From Chthoniobacteraceae bacterium (lineage in GTDB: Bacteria > Verrucomicrobiota > Verrucomicrobiia > Chthoniobacterales > Chthoniobacteraceae), in contig CANJYI010000074.1 in assembly GCA_947478975.1 (NCBI GenBank), forward strand, positions 1 through 9,907: a DNA stretch of 9,907 bases, read 5' to 3'. A program made the translations under genes and the position numbers. Below, piece after piece: positions 6,869 through 9,907 of this stretch. The notes under the pieces are model-generated. The model saw nothing but the letters and a program-made list of their open reading frames with translations, searched no databases and was not told the origin of the DNA. Position 1 is the stretch's first letter; every line of letters begins with the position of its first letter.

Positions 6869-8725
6869 ATGAAACGCATCCTTTCCCCCTTTGTTCTGCT
6901 TTTTTGTGCAGTCGCCGCGCAGGCCGCCCCCTTGGAGAAGCCCAACATCGTGGTGCTGCTCGCAGACGACCTTGGAATTAATGACATCGGCGCGTACGGA
7001 CGCATCGGGCACCGCACTCCGAACCTTGACCGGCTTGCCACTGAAGGGAAGCGTTTCACTTGCGCGTACGCGCCCGCCGCAGTTTGTTCCCCCACCCGGG
7101 CGGCGCTCCTCACCGGGCAGCATCCGGCGCGGCTCCAAATCACCAGTTTCCTGCCGGGGCGTGCCGACTGGCCGGGGCACCGGTTGCTCCAACCTGCCCT
7201 TCCCACGGGGTTGCAAACCGACGCGGCGACGCTCGCCGAAAAGCTCAAGAAGGTCGGCTACGCCACGGCCTGCGTGGGCAAGTGGCATCTGGGGGGACGC
7301 GCTCCGCAGGACCCCGGTTCGCGGGGGTTTGACAAGGTTTTTGCGGGCAAACCCAACACGCAGCCCAGCGAGACGGAGGGAGGCAAGGGAGAATTCGCTC
7401 AGGCGGCCAAGGCGGCGGAGTTTATTCAGGAGAACGCCGCCAACCCGTTCTTTTTGTACATGGCGTTTGATAACCCGCACGTGCCCCTTGGCGCACAGCC
7501 CGAGCGGATTGCAGCAAATGCCACAGCCTTCAACCCGGTGTACGCCGCCATGATCGAGACCCTCGATGTCGCGGTGGGGAAGGTCCTGGAGAAGATTGAT
7601 GCGCTCGGACTCCGCGAAAAGACGATCGTGGTCTTTTGTTCAGACAACGGTGGGCTGCACGTTCTGGAGCTTCCCCAGACACCGGCAACCCACAACACGC
7701 CGTTCCGGGCGGGCAAGGGCTTCCTGTACGAGGGCGGGATCCGCGAGCCGCTATTGGTGCGCTGGCCGGGGAAAATCGCTCCGGGCCTGGTGCACGAGCC
7801 GGTGGTGCTGGCGGACCTTGCGCCTACTTTTGTGGAAATGACAGGCGCAGAGGCCTGCAATCCGGGCGACTACAGGAGCATTGCACCTGTGTTGCTAGGC
7901 AACGGGACACTCGAGGAGCGGCCCCTTTTCTGGCACATGCCCAACTACACAAACCAGGGGGGACGCCCGTCTGGGGCGATTCGGGAGGGGGATTGGAAGT
8001 TGATCGAGCACTACGAGGACGGGCGCATGGAGCTGTTCAACTTGAAGGCGGACCCCTCGGAACTGAGCGACGTGGCGGCCTCGGACGCGCCGAAGGTGGC
8101 GGCGATGCGTGGCAAGCTGGAGGCTTGGCGCCGCAGCGTGAAGGCCTCGATGCCCAAGGGAAACCCGGCCTTCCAACCCAAGCTTTGGAGCGCGTGCTAC
8201 GAGGCGTTTGACGCATCGCGCGTGGAGTTGCGCCCCACCGCGGTGGAGATGGCCCGTGCGATGGAAACCTGGCGCGAGGCGATGAACGGGACACATCCGA
8301 AAAGGTTGTCCAATGCGGCGGAGTCCCCCGGACCGGCGGGCCTGGTGCAGTTGAACGCAAGGGATGCGCAGGTCATCGGCGAGAAGCTGCGCTACGAGGA
8401 GCCGCCCCAGAAAGACACGCTCGGTTTTTGGGTGAACCCGGCGGATTACGTGGAGTGGGATTGCACGGTGCCGCAGGCGGGACGCTATGCGGTGGAGGTG
8501 CTGCAGGGGTGCGTAAAGGGAGGCTCCTTGGTGGACGTGCGCGTGGGTGAGCAAAGTGTGCGTTTTACCGTGGAGGACACCGGGCATTTTCAGCGGTTTG
8601 TGCCAAGACGCATCGGGGTGTTGGAGCTTCCCGCAGGGAGGACCGTGGTGTCGGTGAAGCCTGTTGAGAAAAAGGGCGGCGCCGTAATGGACCTGCGCCG
8701 GCTGACGCTTGTGCGGGTGGAGTAA
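6869..8725 (+). CDS. Secreted type I sulfatase with C-terminal beta domain
   Basis: This 618-residue enzyme should hydrolyse sulfate esters (or N-sulfates) outside the cytoplasm. The ATG at 6869 gives a clean signal peptide (MKR, hydrophobic 4-17, possible cut after AQA at 19). A GTG 45 bases upstream would add 15 residues and a second hydrophobic stretch before it, so I prefer the ATG, though it has only a pyrimidine-rich leader and no Shine-Dalgarno. Motif CSPTR (73-77) marks Cys73 for conversion to formylglycine. Metal ligands are Asp33/Asp34 and Asp259/Asn260 (SDNGG); the active site also has Lys138 and His140 (GKWHLG), His204 (NPHVPLG) and Lys283. All key residues are present. After the sulfatase core (to about 430) and a linker, residues about 493-618 form an extra beta-rich domain (LGFWVNPADYVEWDCTVP, ending VMDLRRLTLVRV), like those on planctomycete and verrucomicrobial sulfatases and perhaps carbohydrate-binding. 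The substrate cannot be read from the sequence. No formylglycine-generating enzyme is in the window. Confidence 0.95.
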   Translation: MKRILSPFVLLFCAVAAQAAPLEKPNIVVLLADDLGINDIGAYGRIGHRTPNLDRLATEGKRFTCAYAPAAVCSPTRAALLTGQHPARLQITSFLPGRADWPGHRLLQPALPTGLQTDAATLAEKLKKVGYATACVGKWHLGGRAPQDPGSRGFDKVFAGKPNTQPSETEGGKGEFAQAAKAAEFIQENAANPFFLYMAFDNPHVPLGAQPERIAANATAFNPVYAAMIETLDVAVGKVLEKIDALGLREKTIVVFCSDNGGLHVLELPQTPATHNTPFRAGKGFLYEGGIREPLLVRWPGKIAPGLVHEPVVLADLAPTFVEMTGAEACNPGDYRSIAPVLLGNGTLEERPLFWHMPNYTNQGGRPSGAIREGDWKLIEHYEDGRMELFNLKADPSELSDVAASDAPKVAAMRGKLEAWRRSVKASMPKGNPAFQPKLWSACYEAFDASRVELRPTAVEMARAMETWREAMNGTHPKRLSNAAESPGPAGLVQLNARDAQVIGEKLRYEEPPQKDTLGFWVNPADYVEWDCTVPQAGRYAVEVLQGCVKGGSLVDVRVGEQSVRFTVEDTGHFQRFVPRRIGVLELPAGRTVVSVKPVEKKGGAVMDLRRLTLVRVE

Positions 8726-8752
8726 GCGCCTTTTTCTGGGGAACGCCTGAGC

Positions 8753-9475
8753 ATGTGTTTGCTTGAGTCCTTGAGGCAACGGATCCGTGGCTTGGGATCG
8801 GAGTCTGCCGCGCTCAAGGTCCGGCGTTTCTTCAAAACGGGGCCGGGAGATTACGGCGAGGGCGACTTGTTTTTGGGCGTGAGCGTGCCGCAGTTGCGGG
8901 CGCTTTTGAATTCGGCTGAGGAGCTGAGTTCCGCGCAAGTCGTCGAACTGCTGGGCTCCCAATGGCATGAGGAGCGCCTGTTTGGATTGCTGCTGTTGGT
9001 GCGCCGCTTTCGAGCCTCGCCTGAAGGAGGGGAGCTGCGCGACCGGTTGGCCGCCCTTTATTTGCAAAACCTTGCCTCCGTCAACAATTGGGATTTGGTG
9101 GACTCGAGCGCCCCGCAGATTCTGGGGGTCTGGTTGCTCAACCGCGACCGCTCATTGCTGGACGGTTTGGCCGCCTCGCCCATCATGTGGGAGCGCAGGG
9201 TTGCGGTGGTGGCCACGCAGGCGTTCATCGGGCAAAGCGATTTTGAGTGGACCTTCCGTTTGGTGCGCCTCTTGCTGGGGGATCCACACGACCTCATTCA
9301 CAAGGCATGCGGGTGGATGCTTCGGGAGGCTTACAAAAAAGAGGCTGCCCCTGTGCTCGGCTTTCTGGAAGAGCACGGCCCCCGGATGCCCCGAATCATG
9401 CTGCGCTACGCGATCGAGCGGGTGCCAGCGACTGAGCGAAAGTTTATCGGCCGCCTCGCACCCCGAGTCAGCTAA
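8753..9475 (+). CDS. AlkD-like DNA alkylation repair protein
   Basis: This 240-residue protein belongs to the AlkD family of HEAT-like repeat DNA glycosylases, which remove bulky or cationic alkylated bases (N3-/N7-alkyl purines) without flipping the base. Family motifs are FFKTGPGDYGEGDLFLGV (26-43), NNWDLVD (111-117), MWERRVAVVAT (145-155), DLIHKACGWMLRE (180-192) and MLRYAIER (216-223). By motif alignment Trp113, Asp117, Arg148 and Trp188 correspond to the active-site Trp109, Asp113, Arg148 and Trp187 of Bacillus cereus AlkD, so it looks active. Its length is normal, it has no signal peptide, and it should act on DNA in the cytoplasm. It starts 27 bases after the sulfatase stop with a GGGGAA stretch about 10 bases before the ATG, so it is probably co-transcribed, although no functional link is apparent. 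Confidence 0.92.
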   Translation: MCLLESLRQRIRGLGSESAALKVRRFFKTGPGDYGEGDLFLGVSVPQLRALLNSAEELSSAQVVELLGSQWHEERLFGLLLLVRRFRASPEGGELRDRLAALYLQNLASVNNWDLVDSSAPQILGVWLLNRDRSLLDGLAASPIMWERRVAVVATQAFIGQSDFEWTFRLVRLLLGDPHDLIHKACGWMLREAYKKEAAPVLGFLEEHGPRMPRIMLRYAIERVPATERKFIGRLAPRVS

Positions 9476-9495
9476 AGTTTGGCGGCGTCAAGCGG

Positions 9496-9516
9496 CCCCT
9501 CTTGATCCCAGAGGGG
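9496..9516 (+). terminator. Possible terminator hairpin after the AlkD-like gene
   Basis: CCCCTCT (9496-9502) pairs with AGAGGGG (9510-9516) around a 7-base loop, 20 bases after the AlkD-like stop codon. Adding flanking GC pairs with one bulged G can extend it. No T-run follows, so it is not a textbook intrinsic terminator, but position and stem strength fit an end of the sulfatase/AlkD transcript. Confidence 0.4.
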
Positions 9517-9590
9517 GCGGAGATAGAGAGCCGGGCGGCAGGGATGCTTTGCGAGCGCCCTTGGTCACCCACAATGAGCGCGCAGGTCGC

Positions 9591-9607
9591 GGCCCGTTTG
9601 ACGGGCC
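9591..9607. terminator. Perfect GC-rich hairpin between convergent genes
   Basis: GGCCCGT (9591-9597) and ACGGGCC (9601-9607) form a perfect 7-bp stem with a TTG loop. It is symmetrical in effect and could act on transcripts from either side. No T-run follows on either strand, so a role as terminator is inferred only from its position. A second smaller stem, GCACC/GGTGC with a GAA loop, follows at 9632-9644. Confidence 0.35.
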
Positions 9608-9777
9608 CAATGTGTGCCCGGCCGGTCCGTCGCACCGAAGGTGCACTTCCCTAGCCAGCCCAGGGCAACGCCGGGGGACCCCCAAAAAAAGGAAACAGCC
9701 CTGCAGTGGCGTCCCAAAACTTTCTTGGCAAGCGCTTTCCCTAGCAAGACAAGTCGCAGCACTAAAGGCAGACCATC

Positions 9778-9907
9778 CTATCCAAACAGCGCGGTGAGCG
9801 GTTGGGATTTGTTGCCGACACTGAATGGGCGGCCGCTGGGTGACATGACGACTTGGTCCGCGGGAAAGCCCGCCGCATGGGCGATGGTGGCATGGAGGTT
9901 GCCCACC
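9778..9907 (-). CDS. C-terminal end of a DUF1501 protein, 5'-partial
   Basis: Read on the minus strand from the right edge, 42 codons run to a TAG at 9778-9780. They include VGNLHATIAHAAGFP, SPSGRPFSVGNK and a closing LTALFG. This matches the end of DUF1501 proteins, where a NLHATIxHxxG helix is followed by a SPSGRPFTVG-like strand and a short hydrophobic terminus. DUF1501 proteins are exported (usually Tat), resemble the alkaline phosphatase/sulfatase superfamily and normally pair with a DUF1549/DUF1553 cytochrome gene; both should lie to the right of the window. The function of the family is not established. The identification rests on a short stretch. Confidence 0.75.
   Translation of the reverse strand, partial: VGNLHATIAHAAGFPADQVVMSPSGRPFSVGNKSQPLTALFG

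Larger units (their letters stand above)
9476..9777. other. Convergent non-coding region with several hairpins
   Basis: These 302 bases lie between the stops of the AlkD-like gene (plus) and the DUF1501 gene (minus). Short open frames exist on both strands, but none has a convincing start, signal peptide or known motif, and their Arg/Pro/Gly-rich composition is typical of chance frames in GC-rich DNA. I recognise no tRNA, tmRNA, SRP or RNase P signature. Three simple hairpins are present: 9496-9516, 9591-9607 and 9632-9644. A tight GGGGGACCCCC followed by seven A residues (9674-9691 or so) is also seen. The likeliest use is transcription termination from both sides; a structured RNA is possible. 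Confidence 0.5.

Noticed and set aside
5968..7248. Minus-strand open frame of 426 codons across the divergent intergenic region
   Set aside because: It runs through the sulfatase start and the cytochrome signal peptide in the wrong frame; no domain is seen, and the cytochrome frame has clear domains.
2..8725. A sulfur-metabolism cluster joining cysC and the sulfatase
   Set aside because: The two genes are over 6 kb apart with opposite-strand genes between, and CysC is a general sulfate-assimilation enzyme; nothing in the sequence ties them together.
7895..9067. Minus-strand open frame of 390 codons across the sulfatase/AlkD junction
   Set aside because: It overlaps two well-supported genes on the other strand, and its composition (His, Arg, Gln, Leu-rich) looks like an antisense shadow.
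9674..9691. GGGGGACCCCC followed by seven A residues as an intrinsic terminator
   Set aside because: The loop would be only one base without opening pairs; on the plus strand it is followed by A, and on the minus strand the T-run comes before the stem, the wrong order.
9488..9762. Two small minus-strand frames of 65 codons in the non-coding gap
   Set aside because: No ribosome binding site, motif or plausible fold; they overlap each other and the hairpins.

Overview
The window looks like chromosomal DNA of a GC-rich bacterium of the PVC group, most likely Verrucomicrobiota and less likely Planctomycetota. The reasons are a DUF1587/PA14/DUF1595/DUF1592/DUF1588/DUF1585 cytochrome next to a DUF1552 protein, a formylglycine-type sulfatase, a DUF1501 protein tail, and gene starts that mostly lack a good Shine-Dalgarno sequence. 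Nearly all of the window is coding. I see no tRNA, rRNA, CRISPR array, insertion sequence or phage gene.

Layout, left to right. The plus strand opens with the body of an APS kinase gene (cysC), whose true start lies at or before the left edge. It is followed by a secreted three-part protein: an SH3-like N-terminus, a helical repeat middle and a single-haem cytochrome c tail (689-1960). Convergent to it is a three-gene minus-strand cluster, transcribed from 6722 down to 2004. Its order is an 798-residue two-haem multidomain cytochrome with an embedded PA14 domain, a Tat-exported DUF1552 (HXXSHH) protein, and a secreted alpha/beta hydrolase of the PHB-depolymerase/esterase type. The gaps of 71 and 58 bases suggest one operon.

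A 146-base intergenic region separates this cluster from a divergent plus-strand pair: a secreted sulfatase with an extra C-terminal beta-rich domain (6869-8725), and 27 bases later an AlkD-like DNA glycosylase (8753-9475). A 302-base non-coding stretch with three hairpins follows. The window ends inside a minus-strand gene whose last 42 codons (9778-9907) read as the C-terminus of a DUF1501 protein.

How the genes may work together (inference): five of the proteins carry export signals, and three CXXCH haem sites are spread over two exported proteins. Sulfatase, esterase-like hydrolase, PA14 and the sulfatase's C-terminal domain all point to handling of sulfated or acylated polysaccharide outside the cytoplasm. 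The cytochrome/DUF1552 pair would add an electron-transfer step of unknown chemistry. That cytochrome/DUF1552/hydrolase cluster, facing the sulfatase across a shared promoter region, is the best candidate here for an undescribed system. CysC and AlkD are cytoplasmic housekeeping enzymes with no clear link to it.
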